Shown here: positions 14,931 to 25,826 of the stretch, piece by piece
Layout of the letters: each line of letters opens with the position of its first letter
How positions within the stretch are numbered: position 1 is the stretch's first letter
Assembly (NCBI GenBank): GCA_963608705.1
Contig: CAVDHB010000036.1
Location: 1 to 26,573, forward strand
From: CAVDHB01 sp963608705
GTDB taxonomy: Bacteria; Bacteroidota; Bacteroidia; Bacteroidales; Bacteroidaceae
Length of the DNA: 26,573 bases
Direction of reading: 5' to 3'
Notes under the pieces: generated by a model
What the model was told of the DNA's origin: nothing
The model's database searches: none
The model's input: only the letters and a program-made list of their open reading frames with translations
Position numbers and translations under genes: made by a program

Positions 14931-14968
14931 CAAAGGTACAACTTGCTTGACAACCCCTGCAACGCAGG
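14931..14968 (-). promoter_or_regulatory. Promoter of the mob operon
   Basis: Minus-strand TACCTTTG (14938-14931) matches TAnnTTTG with TTGC 20 bp upstream (14962-14959). A CCTGC-AAC-GCAGG palindrome (14956-14968) overlaps the -33 box and could bind a repressor. The leader of about 115 nt would include the oriT repeats. Confidence 0.5.
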
Positions 14969-14969
14969 T

Positions 14970-15690
14970 CAATATACTTCCAGAATCATTTTTGCACCAA
15001 AATTACCTATGGTAGCCACCATGTGGAGAATTGGGCAACACTATTCTTGGCAAGATGTTTCTCCGTGTACCAAATTCCATACTTCTGATTCTTAAAAGAA
15101 CATGATATATTGGTTCCCGAAGTCTATGGCATTGAGAATTAACGAAACACGTGCGTTTTGTATTCAAAAGAAAATGTTTATGTGTTTCATGGGTTTGTGG
15201 TTTCGTGGACTATCAAATGTTATTATTGGGTTGTTTAGTAGTCTGATATACCATAGTCTCGATTCCTTGTTATTGAAGATATAAGGAAAGCGGATGTCTT
15301 GTACACCGATTGCCCACCAACCGCACTATATTGGTATCGAAATATTTTGAACCCTGTTCCTTAGACTTTGCTGTAATCATGTGACTTGTCAAAGCAATCC
15401 AAGTTCTTTTGAACAAAAGGGAAGAAAAGTCAGTATGCTCCTTGTCATCGAAGTTATTATACGTATAGTCTTATGGTAACACTATTCCATGATTCGTAAA
15501 TATCAATCTATAGATTTTGCGATTTTAGGTTTCGTAGTTTCAGATAGTTTGAGCACTTATTTTCAAGGTAGAGAATATTGAATACGGCTTGATAATAGCA
15601 ACGAATTTATTTGCGTATTTCGTTGATTTTTAGCATATTTACGAGTTAAAACCACTGTATTACAGTGTAGTCGTTCACACTAAATATCAT
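14970..15690. other. Gene-poor AT-rich gap between mob and int
   Basis: No convincing coding sequence is seen. A 60-codon frame at 15102-15284 has no recognisable composition or start signal. The only structure noted is the palindrome CACTGTA-T-TACAGTG at 15653-15667. Excision genes (xis/exc) usual in this position were not recognised. Confidence 0.5.
15653..15667. promoter_or_regulatory. Perfect 15-bp palindrome upstream of the small membrane ORF
   Basis: CACTGTA and TACAGTG are perfect 7-bp arms around one T, 27 bp before the ATG at 15694. This is the size of a dimeric regulator site. No binding protein can be named. Confidence 0.4.
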
Positions 15691-15693
15691 GCT

Positions 15694-15906
15694 ATGTTTG
15701 AGTTGTTGCTTCTTATATATCTGCTGCCGCTCATAGCAATCGTTGTGTTGCTAATGAAGCTGGCCATTTGGCTGGTCAGAAACGCCTTTCGACTGGCATT
15801 CTGGCTTGTCAAGAAGTGCCTTGTCCTTTTGAGTAAAGTTTTATCGTTAGCTTTTGCCTTCATTGCAAGTGGCAAATCCTTCATCCGTAAACCTATAAAC
15901 AGATAG
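15694..15906 (+). CDS. Small membrane protein, unknown function
   Basis: 70 residues. A hydrophobic first helix (LLLLIYLLPLIAIVVLLMKL) is followed by repeated amphipathic units with aligned basic residues (AIWLVRNAFRLAFWLVKK) and a basic tail. The hydrophobic start followed by repeated positive charges resembles small hydrophobic toxins of type I toxin-antitoxin systems, or a membrane anchor. It is convergent with int. A perfect palindrome sits just upstream. No family is recognised; it may also be a chance frame, since the opposite strand is open too. Confidence 0.35.
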   Translation: MFELLLLIYLLPLIAIVVLLMKLAIWLVRNAFRLAFWLVKKCLVLLSKVLSLAFAFIASGKSFIRKPINR

Positions 15907-16007
15907 ACGATAAAAGCCATACCTGTCAATACTATACAGATACGGCTTTATGGGATGTGGGTAAGTATTTTCCTTTATGTCAAGAGAAGGACTTACATTA
16001 TAGTTGG

Positions 16008-17495
16008 CTAAAAGCCCTTGCTTCTCTCATATACCACTTCCTTTTGCGAATCACAATTTGTGAGGCGGAACTGTACGGTGCAACCTGTTGGGATATCTTT
16101 GGGCAGTTGCTTGACTAACCTTGATATAATCTCTTCCACATTATTGAACCCTATGTCCGTAAATTCTCCTACGACTTTGCCTTTAAAATACGCCCGTCCG
16201 TAAATCATCATCTTCTTTGTGACACGGAACATCTTGTCCGCAGGTTCTTCCAAATCCTTCGCCTTGCCTTGCTTGCTATGCTCATCGCTGAAGAAAATGA
16301 AGTCTATAATCTTCGCATTGAGTTCCCATGCAGGCGTGAAGTCAATCTTAACGTATCCTCTCGTTATGTTGAAGCCATGGCTATGGTTCATACCAAATGC
16401 CACGTCATAGATATTTGCTCCGCAATCGTTCTGCGCTATGGTCGCCCATGTATGCCGAAAAGTATAGAAGCAATAGCAATCCTCTTTCTCCATGCCCATG
16501 TCCCTGCAGATAGCACGTATACCATGGTTCACGTTTGCGTTGAAGCTGTCAAAATTGCTGTACCGCTTATGGAAATTAAACAGGTAATCATCGTTCTCGT
16601 CCGAAAGGTACTTGTCAAAGGTGGATTGTATAAACGGCTCGATGCGCATTTCAATATATGCTTCGTCCCTACGGCTATGTCTGGTCTTTGCCCTCCTGTA
16701 ACCGACAACTCCGTTGTTATAGTCTTTCTTTCTAAGCTCATACAAGTCCACGGTATTGATGCCGCCAATACATAGCGACAATAGTGCCACGTCTCTTGCA
16801 AGTTCTGGAAGGGAAGAGATGAATTTAGACTGTGGCAGTGGACGGTTGAAAAACTCACGACATGCCTCCGCGCTTATCGCACGCTTCGGTGCGGTGTCAG
16901 ATTTGGGTATTTGCAGTTTCGACCATGGGTTGAATTTGATGCGTAAGATGTCACGCTCCTCGTCATTCAATTCGATGATGGCTCGCTTAAAGATTTGCCT
17001 GATGCAGACAGGATACATTTCTTTTGCCCGGTTAGTTTTGGCCAAATTCTCTATCCACTTCCTCAAAACTGATGTCGTAAGTTGGTTAAACATTATTCGG
17101 TTCGTACCGAGATAACGTTCCAAGTGATTAACTGCAAGTTGATAGTTCTTTGCAGTACGCTCATGTCCCCCGTCAATCATACGACTTATATGTAGTGACG
17201 CATATTCGCTAAAACACACATTGTCTTCCGCATGGGTTAGATACTCTATTAATTCTGCAACTGAGTAACATGATACATCTTTCCGATTCACCATTTCGGA
17301 ATATCTTAATATTTGCCGTGAGCAGTACTCATTCACAACTGGATCCTTAATATCTCCAGATTTCGATATTTGTTTGGCTGTAACAAACTTATCAGTTTTG
17401 ATATAGCCAGTTTTTGTGCGATGAACGACGCGGATGTACACTTGATAAAAGCCATCCGCTCTTTTGTATCTGACAGTCGATTTAAATGTAGCCAT
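16008..17495 (-). CDS. Tyrosine recombinase (integrase) of the element
   Basis: 495 residues. An arm-binding-like N-terminus and SAM-like core-binding domain (about 95-200) precede the catalytic domain. Box II reads FYTFRHTWATIA (R347, H348), and the nucleophile is Y381 in ITRGYVKIDF. The first catalytic Arg is missing: the box I region reads CIGGINTVDLYEL, with N247 where GxR normally stands. A similar Arg loss is known in IntDOT of CTnDOT. About 115 residues extend beyond the tyrosine (MIYGRAYFKGKVVGEFTDIG...), much longer than a typical integrase tail. It lies at the chromosomal end of the element with phased repeats just upstream. Confidence 0.88.
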   Translation of the reverse strand: MATFKSTVRYKRADGFYQVYIRVVHRTKTGYIKTDKFVTAKQISKSGDIKDPVVNEYCSRQILRYSEMVNRKDVSCYSVAELIEYLTHAEDNVCFSEYASLHISRMIDGGHERTAKNYQLAVNHLERYLGTNRIMFNQLTTSVLRKWIENLAKTNRAKEMYPVCIRQIFKRAIIELNDEERDILRIKFNPWSKLQIPKSDTAPKRAISAEACREFFNRPLPQSKFISSLPELARDVALLSLCIGGINTVDLYELRKKDYNNGVVGYRRAKTRHSRRDEAYIEMRIEPFIQSTFDKYLSDENDDYLFNFHKRYSNFDSFNANVNHGIRAICRDMGMEKEDCYCFYTFRHTWATIAQNDCGANIYDVAFGMNHSHGFNITRGYVKIDFTPAWELNAKIIDFIFFSDEHSKQGKAKDLEEPADKMFRVTKKMMIYGRAYFKGKVVGEFTDIGFNNVEEIISRLVKQLPKDIPTGCTVQFRLTNCDSQKEVVYERSKGF

Positions 17496-17521
17496 ATATC
17501 ATTGATTTTCAGTAATGTTCT

Positions 17522-17586
17522 TTTGTAAATCCTTTGTAAGTTCTTTGTAAGTGCACTCGTTCAGATTTGTAAGTTATTTGTAAGTA
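17522..17586. repeat. Five TTTGTAA repeats in exact 11-bp phase
   Basis: TTTGTAA begins at 17522, 17533, 17544, 17566 and 17577. All intervals are 11 bp except one of 22, where a slot of exactly one unit (17555-17565) lacks the motif. Copies 2-5 are TTTGTAAGT. They sit between int and the chromosomal junction, the place for integrase arm-type or excisionase sites, all on the same helix face. Confidence 0.7.
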
Positions 17587-17643
17587 ACTAATGTTCATTT
17601 GGCTCAGTTTCTGCGGTCAAATGCACGAGCCGCCTGAAAACAA

Positions 17644-17685
17644 TTTAGGCTGTAATGCCTGAAATACAGTGCATTACAGCCTAAA
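17644..17685 (-). terminator. Terminator hairpin of ppdK
   Basis: A perfect 15-bp stem (TTTAGGCTGTAATGC with GCATTACAGCCTAAA) around a 12-nt loop, 25 bp after the ppdK stop, followed on the minus strand by TTGTTTTC. The near-perfect symmetry lets it end transcription both ways, shielding ppdK from the integrated element. Confidence 0.75.
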
Positions 17686-17709
17686 TCAATGATTAGCTAA
17701 TACTAACTA

Positions 17710-20430
<2,721 letters not shown>

Positions 20431-20466
20431 ACTAATATATTAAAGTAAAAATGTCAGTTAACGATA

Positions 20467-20525
20467 GGCACAAGTCCTTGTGCCGTTGCGCTTGCAAAAA
20501 TACACGAAAAAAACAAGTTAGCAAA
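20467..20525 (-). promoter_or_regulatory. ppdK promoter with palindromic leader
   Basis: Minus strand: TTTG (20525-20522), 19 bp spacer, TATTTTTG (20502-20495), a consensus Bacteroides promoter. A perfect inverted repeat GGCACAAG-TC-CTTGTGCC (20467-20484) begins a few bases after the expected transcription start, suggesting an operator, though an RNA hairpin is equally possible. Confidence 0.65.
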
Positions 20526-20543
20526 AAAAACTCTTTGGAAAGT

Positions 20544-20574
20544 TCTGAAATATCGGTAATATATGTTACTTTTG
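20544..20574 (+). promoter_or_regulatory. rlmD promoter
   Basis: TACTTTTG (20567-20574) matches the -7 consensus, with TCTG, a weak -33 box, 19 bp upstream. It lies about 50 bp before the rlmD ATG and back to back with the ppdK promoter. Confidence 0.5.
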
Positions 20575-20625
20575 CGCACGAAATCAATGATAACAGCGTA
20601 CGCAACATTCAACAACATAAGCAAT

Positions 20626-22053
20626 ATGTCAAGAAAGAAAAAGCCGTTGCCGCTTTTGGAGAACGTGGAAATCACCGGAGTGGCAGCAGAAGGAAAGGCG
20701 TTGGCACGTGTGGACGGAATTGTGATATTCGTACCTTACGTGGTGCCGGGAGATGTGGTAGACTTACAGATTCACCGGAAGAAACACAGCTATGCGGAGG
20801 CTACGGCTGTGCGTTTCCATAAATACTCCGACCAACGGGTGAAACCTTTCTGCTCCCATTTCGGAGTGTGCGGCGGATGCAAGTGGGAATGCCTTGACTA
20901 CCAATGGCAACTCAAGTACAAGCAGCAACAGGTGGAGGACAACTTGACCCGCATCGGAAAGGTGGAGCTTCCAGCCATCTCCCCTATTTTAGGAGCGGAG
21001 AAGACCACTTTCTACCGTAACAAACTGGAGTTCGGCTTCAGCAACAAACGCTGGCTCACCTACGAGGAAGTGGCCGCCGGCACGAAATACGAGCACATGA
21101 ACGCACTGGGCTTCCATATACCCGGTTTGTTCGACAAGATTCTCGACATAGACAAATGCTGGCTGATGGACGACCTGCACAACAAGGTACGCAATGAAAT
21201 ACGCCGTTACGCCAACGAAAAAGGACTCTCTTTCTATGACATCAAGGGACAGACAGGATTGCTGCGCAACCTCATGTTCCGCAGCAGCAATTCCGGCGAA
21301 TGGATGTTGCTTATCCAGTTCCAGATGGAGTCCGAGGAAGACAAAGAGGCCGCAAACAACCTGATGCAGCACATTGCGGACAGCTTCCCCGAAATCACCT
21401 CTCTGCTCTATGTGGACAACCACAAGTGCAACGACACGATAGGCGACTTGGAGATACACCGGTTCAAGGGAACGGACTGCATCTACGGGCTGATGGAGAA
21501 CCTGAAATTCAAAATCGGGCCGAAGTCCTTCTACCAGACCAACACCGAACAGGCTTACCGATTATATAAGGTAGCAAGAGACTTTGCCGGACTCACAGGC
21601 AACGAGCTGGTGTACGACCTGTACACAGGCACTGGCACCATCGCCAACTTCGTGGCGGCCAAGGCTTCCAAGGTCATCGGCATTGAATATGTGCCCGAAG
21701 CCATAGAAGACGCCAAGGTGAACTCCCAAATCAACGGAATTGCCAACACCCTGTTCTACGCAGGCGATATGAAAGACGTGCTGACAGACGAGTTCGTGCA
21801 AACGCATGGCCGTCCAGACGTCATCATCACCGACCCTCCCCGTGCGGGAATGCACCCCGACGTGGTGCAAGTCATTCTGCACACCGCTCCGAGAAGGATT
21901 GTGTACGTGAGCTGCAACCCCGCCACACAAGCGCGCGACCTGCAATTGTTAGACCCGCTGTACAAGGTGATGAAAGTGCAGCCCGTGGACATGTTCCCCC
22001 ACACGCATCATGTGGAGAACGTGGTATTATTAGAAAAGCGAACCAATTTATAA
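20626..22053 (+). CDS. rlmD: 23S rRNA (uracil-C5)-methyltransferase, RlmD/RumA family
   Basis: 475 residues from the ATG at 20626 (MSRKKKPLPLLENVEI); the upstream ATG at 20563 would lie inside the promoter. It methylates a uridine in 23S rRNA, likely U1939. A TRAM domain (about 10-65) is followed by a 4Fe-4S cysteine cluster (CSHFGVCGGCKWEC), then a Rossmann methyltransferase domain with the SAM loop VYDLYTGTGTIANFVA and the nucleophile Cys430 in VSCNPATQARDL. The gene is intact and begins a run of translation-related genes. RNA target by family inference; close TrmA/RlmC-like relatives exist. Confidence 0.88.
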   Translation: MSRKKKPLPLLENVEITGVAAEGKALARVDGIVIFVPYVVPGDVVDLQIHRKKHSYAEATAVRFHKYSDQRVKPFCSHFGVCGGCKWECLDYQWQLKYKQQQVEDNLTRIGKVELPAISPILGAEKTTFYRNKLEFGFSNKRWLTYEEVAAGTKYEHMNALGFHIPGLFDKILDIDKCWLMDDLHNKVRNEIRRYANEKGLSFYDIKGQTGLLRNLMFRSSNSGEWMLLIQFQMESEEDKEAANNLMQHIADSFPEITSLLYVDNHKCNDTIGDLEIHRFKGTDCIYGLMENLKFKIGPKSFYQTNTEQAYRLYKVARDFAGLTGNELVYDLYTGTGTIANFVAAKASKVIGIEYVPEAIEDAKVNSQINGIANTLFYAGDMKDVLTDEFVQTHGRPDVIITDPPRAGMHPDVVQVILHTAPRRIVYVSCNPATQARDLQLLDPLYKVMKVQPVDMFPHTHHVENVVLLEKRTNL

Positions 22054-22057
22054 TGTC

Positions 22058-22969
22058 ATGAGAGGAAACACAAAGATAAAAAGAGGCTTCATACGCCGTC
22101 CGCAATCCACCCTGTACAGAGTGAAAGAACAGGCCGAGCTGATGGACTTCTTGCTGAAAGTGATGAACGGCACCAGCCGAACCCGTGTGAAGTCATTGTT
22201 GGCGCACCGTATGGTGTCGGTGGACAACGCCGTGACCACCCAATACAATTTCCCCCTCCAGCCGGGCATGGTAGTGTCCGTAAGCCGAATTGGCGATTTG
22301 CATCCTTTCCACAGTCCGCAGATGGACTTGGTCTATGAAGACAGACATCTCATGGTGGTGGACAAGCACGCCGGACTGCTGACGGTGGGAACTGCCCGCC
22401 AGCAAGACACGGCGCAAGTCATTCTGAACAACTACCTCGAACAAAAGAAACACGGCTTCCACGTACATTTGGTACACCGGCTTGACCGTGACACGTCAGG
22501 ACTGTTAGTGTTCGCCAAGGACATACCCACCCAACAAGAGTTCGTGCGCAACTGGCAAACTGGCATTGTGACCGATCGCCGCTATTTAGCCGTAGTGGAA
22601 GGACGAATGGAGCAAGAGGGTGGCACCGTGCACAGCTGGCTGACAGACCACAACACCCATGTGACCTCTTCTCCCGTGGATGACGGAGGAAAAGAGGCCA
22701 TCACCCATTTCCATGTACTGAACCGGAGCGACAAGTACTCGTTGGTGGAACTGAAGTTGGAGACTGGGCGCAAGAACCAAATCCGTGTGCATTTGCAGGA
22801 TTTGAAGCATCCCATCGTGGGCGACCAGAAGTACGGAGCGAAGACCAACCCCATCCACCGGCTGGCACTCCACGCTTACCGCCTCTGCTTCTACCACCCT
22901 GCCAATATGCAGCTCATGAACTTCGAGACCCCCTACCCCGACGAGTTCGCCCAATTAATCGAGAAGTAG
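22058..22969 (+). CDS. RluA-family pseudouridine synthase
   Basis: 303 residues. An N-terminal S4-type RNA-binding domain (about 35-90: TRVKSLLAHRMVSVDNAV) precedes the catalytic domain with HRLDRDTSGLLVFAK, where D143 attacks the uridine ring. Later motifs include RRYLAVVEG and TGRKNQIRVHLQDLKHPIVGD, all canonical for RluA/RluD. It isomerises uridine to pseudouridine in rRNA or tRNA; the site cannot be told from sequence. It starts 4 bp after rlmD, so the two RNA-modification genes form one operon. Confidence 0.88.
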   Translation: MRGNTKIKRGFIRRPQSTLYRVKEQAELMDFLLKVMNGTSRTRVKSLLAHRMVSVDNAVTTQYNFPLQPGMVVSVSRIGDLHPFHSPQMDLVYEDRHLMVVDKHAGLLTVGTARQQDTAQVILNNYLEQKKHGFHVHLVHRLDRDTSGLLVFAKDIPTQQEFVRNWQTGIVTDRRYLAVVEGRMEQEGGTVHSWLTDHNTHVTSSPVDDGGKEAITHFHVLNRSDKYSLVELKLETGRKNQIRVHLQDLKHPIVGDQKYGAKTNPIHRLALHAYRLCFYHPANMQLMNFETPYPDEFAQLIEK

Positions 22970-22989
22970 AAGAACCGTACTTTTCCCTA

Positions 22990-23021
22990 TTTGCCCGCCT
23001 ACGGATTAATTCGTAATTTCG
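22990..23021 (+). promoter_or_regulatory. proS promoter
   Basis: TTTG (22990-22993), a 20-bp spacer and TAATTTCG (23014-23021, one mismatch to TAnnTTTG) give a well-spaced Bacteroides promoter with a leader of about 30 nt. Confidence 0.6.
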
Positions 23022-23058
23022 CGGACTGAAGAAACAGAACAAAAGAACAAGAATAAAG

Positions 23059-24540
23059 ATGGCTAAAGAATTGAAAAACCTCACCAAGCGCAGCGTGGAC
23101 TATTCACGCTGGTATAACGAGTTGGTGGTAAAAGCTGATTTGGCTGAACAAGCCGACGTGCGCGGCTGTATGATTATCAAACCTTATGGCTACGCTATCT
23201 GGGAGAAAATCCAACGAATGCTGGACGACCGCTTCAAGGAGACAGGCGTGCAGAACGCCTATTTCCCCTTGCTGATTCCGAAATCATTCCTCAGCAAAGA
23301 GGCGGAACACGTGGAAGGATTCGCCAAAGAGTGCGCCGTGGTGACACACTACCGTCTGAAAGCCAATGAAGACCATACGGGTGTCATCGTAGACCCTGAG
23401 GCGGAATTGGAGGAACCCCTTATTATCCGTCCTACTTCTGAGACGATTATATGGAACACTTACCGCAACTGGATCAAGAGCTACCGCGATCTTCCCCTGC
23501 TCTGCAACCAGTGGTGTAACGTGATGCGCTGGGAGATGCGCACCCGTCTGTTCCTCCGTACCTCCGAATTCCTTTGGCAGGAAGGCCACACCGCACACGC
23601 CACCCGCGAGGAAGCTGAAGAGAGAGCAAAGATGATGCTCCATGTCTATGCGGACTTTGCGGAGAAGGTGATGGCCATCCCCGTGCTGAGAGGCGTGAAG
23701 ACACCCACCGAGCGTTTCGCTGGCGCATTGAACACCTATACTATCGAGGCCATGATGCAGGACGGAAAGGCGTTGCAGTCCGGCACGTCCCACTTCCTCG
23801 GACAGAACTTCGGAAAGGCGTTCAACGTGCAGTTCCTCGACAAGGACAACAAGACCGACTACGCCTGGGCTACTTCATGGGGCGTGTCCACCCGTCTGAT
23901 GGGAGCCTTGATCATGACACACTCCGATGACAACGGACTGGTACTTCCTCCGAAATTAGCTCCTATCCAAGTGGTCATCGTGCCTATATATAAAGGAGAA
24001 GAGCAGCTGCGCCAGATTGACGAGAAAGTGGCGCCACTGGTGAAAGCACTGAAAGAGAAAGGCATCTCCGTGAAATACGACAACGCAGACAACAAGCGTC
24101 CGGGCTTCAAGTTCGCCGACTACGAGCTGAAGGGCGTACCTGTACGGTTAGTATTAGGCGGCCGCGACTTGGAGAACGGCACTGTAGAGGTAATGCGACG
24201 CGACACACTGGAAAAGAAGACGGAACAGTGGGAAGGCATCGAGGAACGCATCCCGGCCTTGCTCGAAGACATCCAGCAGAACATCTTCAAGAAGGCCGTG
24301 GACTTCCGTGACAGCCACGTGTACGAGTGCGACAACTACGACGAGTTCAAGCAACGCATAAAGGACGGCGGATTCTTCCTCTGCCACTGGGACGGCACCG
24401 CCGAGACCGAAGCGAAAATCAAGGAAGACACGCAGGCCACCATCCGCTGCATACCGTTCGCCTACGAGCAGACCGAAGGCACAGACATGGTATCTGGCAA
24501 ACCGGCCAAGTACCGTGTAATCATCGCAAGAGCGTATTGA
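23059..24540 (+). CDS. proS: Prolyl-tRNA synthetase, archaeal/eukaryotic-type
   Basis: 493 residues. It charges tRNA-Pro with proline. Class II synthetase motif 2 is seen in WEMRTRLFLRTSEFLWQEGH, motif 3 in WATSWGVSTRLMGALIMTHSDD. The anticodon-binding domain follows (APIQVVIVPIYKG) and then a C-terminal zinc-binding-like extension ending in an aromatic residue (VIIARAY), a mark of the short ProRS type without the bacterial editing insertion. The length and domain order are normal for Bacteroidetes. Preceded by its own promoter and followed by a long hairpin. Confidence 0.96.
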   Translation: MAKELKNLTKRSVDYSRWYNELVVKADLAEQADVRGCMIIKPYGYAIWEKIQRMLDDRFKETGVQNAYFPLLIPKSFLSKEAEHVEGFAKECAVVTHYRLKANEDHTGVIVDPEAELEEPLIIRPTSETIIWNTYRNWIKSYRDLPLLCNQWCNVMRWEMRTRLFLRTSEFLWQEGHTAHATREEAEERAKMMLHVYADFAEKVMAIPVLRGVKTPTERFAGALNTYTIEAMMQDGKALQSGTSHFLGQNFGKAFNVQFLDKDNKTDYAWATSWGVSTRLMGALIMTHSDDNGLVLPPKLAPIQVVIVPIYKGEEQLRQIDEKVAPLVKALKEKGISVKYDNADNKRPGFKFADYELKGVPVRLVLGGRDLENGTVEVMRRDTLEKKTEQWEGIEERIPALLEDIQQNIFKKAVDFRDSHVYECDNYDEFKQRIKDGGFFLCHWDGTAETEAKIKEDTQATIRCIPFAYEQTEGTDMVSGKPAKYRVIIARAY

Positions 24541-24555
24541 TGATGTTTAATTATT

Positions 24556-24609
24556 AATGTGTAATGTTTAATTAGGTGGAATATTACCCCTCATTAAACA
24601 TTACACATT
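24556..24609. repeat. 17-bp perfect inverted repeat downstream of proS
   Basis: AATGTGTAATGTTTAAT (24556-24572) and its perfect complement (24593-24609) enclose a 20-nt loop with an inner GGT/ACC pairing. It could terminate proS, but there is no T-tract and the stem is AT-rich, so it may be a dispersed intergenic repeat. A partial relative (GTTTAATGTTTAATT) occurs at 26399-26413. Confidence 0.6.
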
Positions 24610-24629
24610 TAAAACCAAACACTAATGAA

Positions 24630-25142
24630 ATGAAAAACGAACTAATCTACCTGGACAAAAAGGAATGGGAAGCGGTCTTGGCTGAAGGGGATGCCTCATG
24701 GCTGGACTACCTCTACGACCAGATGCTCGAAGCACAAGGCGGAAGCGTCAACGGAGAAAACATGGAGAAGCTGACCACCGAGCAGCTGACACTCTACGCT
24801 TACAAGATATTCCGGGATGAGATGTTAGAGGGCGGTTTCTGCCAGCTCATACAAAACGGCTACGGCCCTTTCATATTCGAGAATCCTTTCACCAAAATCA
24901 TGAAAGACTGGGGGTTGAGGGACTTCGCCAAGATTCTCAACAAGGCGAATGCCATCTACCGCAAATACAAAGAAGACCTCACCCGTGAGCGAGACGAAGA
25001 AGAGTTCATGGCCATGTACGAACAGTACGAGGATTTTGACCGCTGGGAAGACGACTACATTGAAGACGAGGAGAAAATCACGGAAGCTGTCAAAGCATAC
25101 GTCTTGGCGCATCCCGAGGCTTTCTACGATTTCAAGGAATAA
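24630..25142 (+). CDS. DMP19/DUF4375-like acidic protein
   Basis: 170 residues from the ATG at 24630 (MKNELIYLDKKEWEAV). The core segment TTEQLTLYAYKIFRDEMLEG, then GGFCQLIQNGYGPFIFENPF and IMKDWGLRDFAKILNKA, matches DUF4375, the domain of the Neisseria DNA-mimic DMP19. The C-terminal third is strongly acidic (ERDEEEFMAMYEQYEDFDRW), which would suit mimicry of DNA but is also common elsewhere. It is followed after 4 bp by the lipoprotein gene. The true role in Bacteroidales is unknown. Confidence 0.65.
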   Translation: MKNELIYLDKKEWEAVLAEGDASWLDYLYDQMLEAQGGSVNGENMEKLTTEQLTLYAYKIFRDEMLEGGFCQLIQNGYGPFIFENPFTKIMKDWGLRDFAKILNKANAIYRKYKEDLTRERDEEEFMAMYEQYEDFDRWEDDYIEDEEKITEAVKAYVLAHPEAFYDFKE

Positions 25143-25146
25143 AGCC

Positions 25147-25824
25147 ATGAAAGTGTTCCTGTACATGACAACCCTCTGCCTGTGCCTGTTCATCGGCGGC
25201 TGTAAGCAGGAAAAACAACCAGAGGCGACCACCGTGGACATCCTGAAGCAGGCAAGCTACACGATACAATCCTGCGCCGAGCTGAACACCACGGAGTACC
25301 GTCTGCACAAAATCATCACGCTGAACGATGAGAAGCGGTTGCAGGGACACATTCTTGGACAGGATATCAACCTCAAACTTCCCGTCGGAGAACGGAAGAT
25401 AGCCGTCCCTATGGACGTGACTCTCTACGCCACCATCGACTTCCGGCAATTCTCACGACAACAAATCCGCAAAGAGGGAGACAGACTGATTGTGACCCTT
25501 CCAGAACCCCAAATCAAATGGGTGGCCTCCAAAATTAATCATGCGGACATCAAGGAGTACGTAACCGGCCTGCGTGCGGATTTCTCCGACAAAGAACTCA
25601 CAAACATCACCCGGCAAGGAGAAGAAGCCGTGCGGAAAGACATCCCTAACTTGGGACTACTGGAAAGAGCCAGAGAAGACGCTACAGCTTTGATAGTGCC
25701 CATCCTTACCCGCATGGGCTATAAGGAAGAGAACATCGAAGTGGTCTTTCCGAAAACGTACAGCCCCCAGAATTTGCCGTTAAAGCGAATTATAGAAATA
25801 AGGAACACACCTGGAAAAGACTAA
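25147..25824 (+). CDS. DUF4230-family lipoprotein
   Basis: 225 residues. A short signal peptide ends in LFIGGC, a lipobox, so the mature protein is lipid-anchored at Cys19. The rest resembles DUF4230: an early ATTVDILKQASYTIQSCAEL segment, VTLYATIDFRQF, a strand with LIVTLPEPQIKW, and the C-terminal ALIVPILTRMGYKEENIEVVF. Function is unknown. It sits 4 bp after the DMP19-like gene and 2 bp before a second DUF4230-like gene, so the three probably form one operon and the latter two may be partners or diverged copies. Confidence 0.65.
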   Translation: MKVFLYMTTLCLCLFIGGCKQEKQPEATTVDILKQASYTIQSCAELNTTEYRLHKIITLNDEKRLQGHILGQDINLKLPVGERKIAVPMDVTLYATIDFRQFSRQQIRKEGDRLIVTLPEPQIKWVASKINHADIKEYVTGLRADFSDKELTNITRQGEEAVRKDIPNLGLLERAREDATALIVPILTRMGYKEENIEVVFPKTYSPQNLPLKRIIEIRNTPGKD

Positions 25825-25826
25825 GC

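Larger units (their letters stand above)
4150..17640 (-). mobile_element. Remnant of a CTnDOT-like integrative conjugative element
   Basis: Integrase, mobilisation pair and tra genes lie in the order expected for Bacteroides conjugative transposons, nearly all on the minus strand. The right end lies between int and the ppdK terminator (about 17590-17643). The left end is a junction at about 4134-4160 where traG stops mid-gene and AT-rich accessory DNA begins. Genes expected after traG (traH onward) are absent, so this copy is probably not self-transmissible, although it could be mobilised if the relaxase and oriT work. Exact att core sequences were not identified. The accessory genes to the left may belong to the same island. 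Confidence 0.75.

Noticed and set aside
15102..15284. 60-codon plus-strand frame in the mob-int gap
   Set aside because: No start signal, no recognisable composition, and the surrounding DNA looks non-coding.
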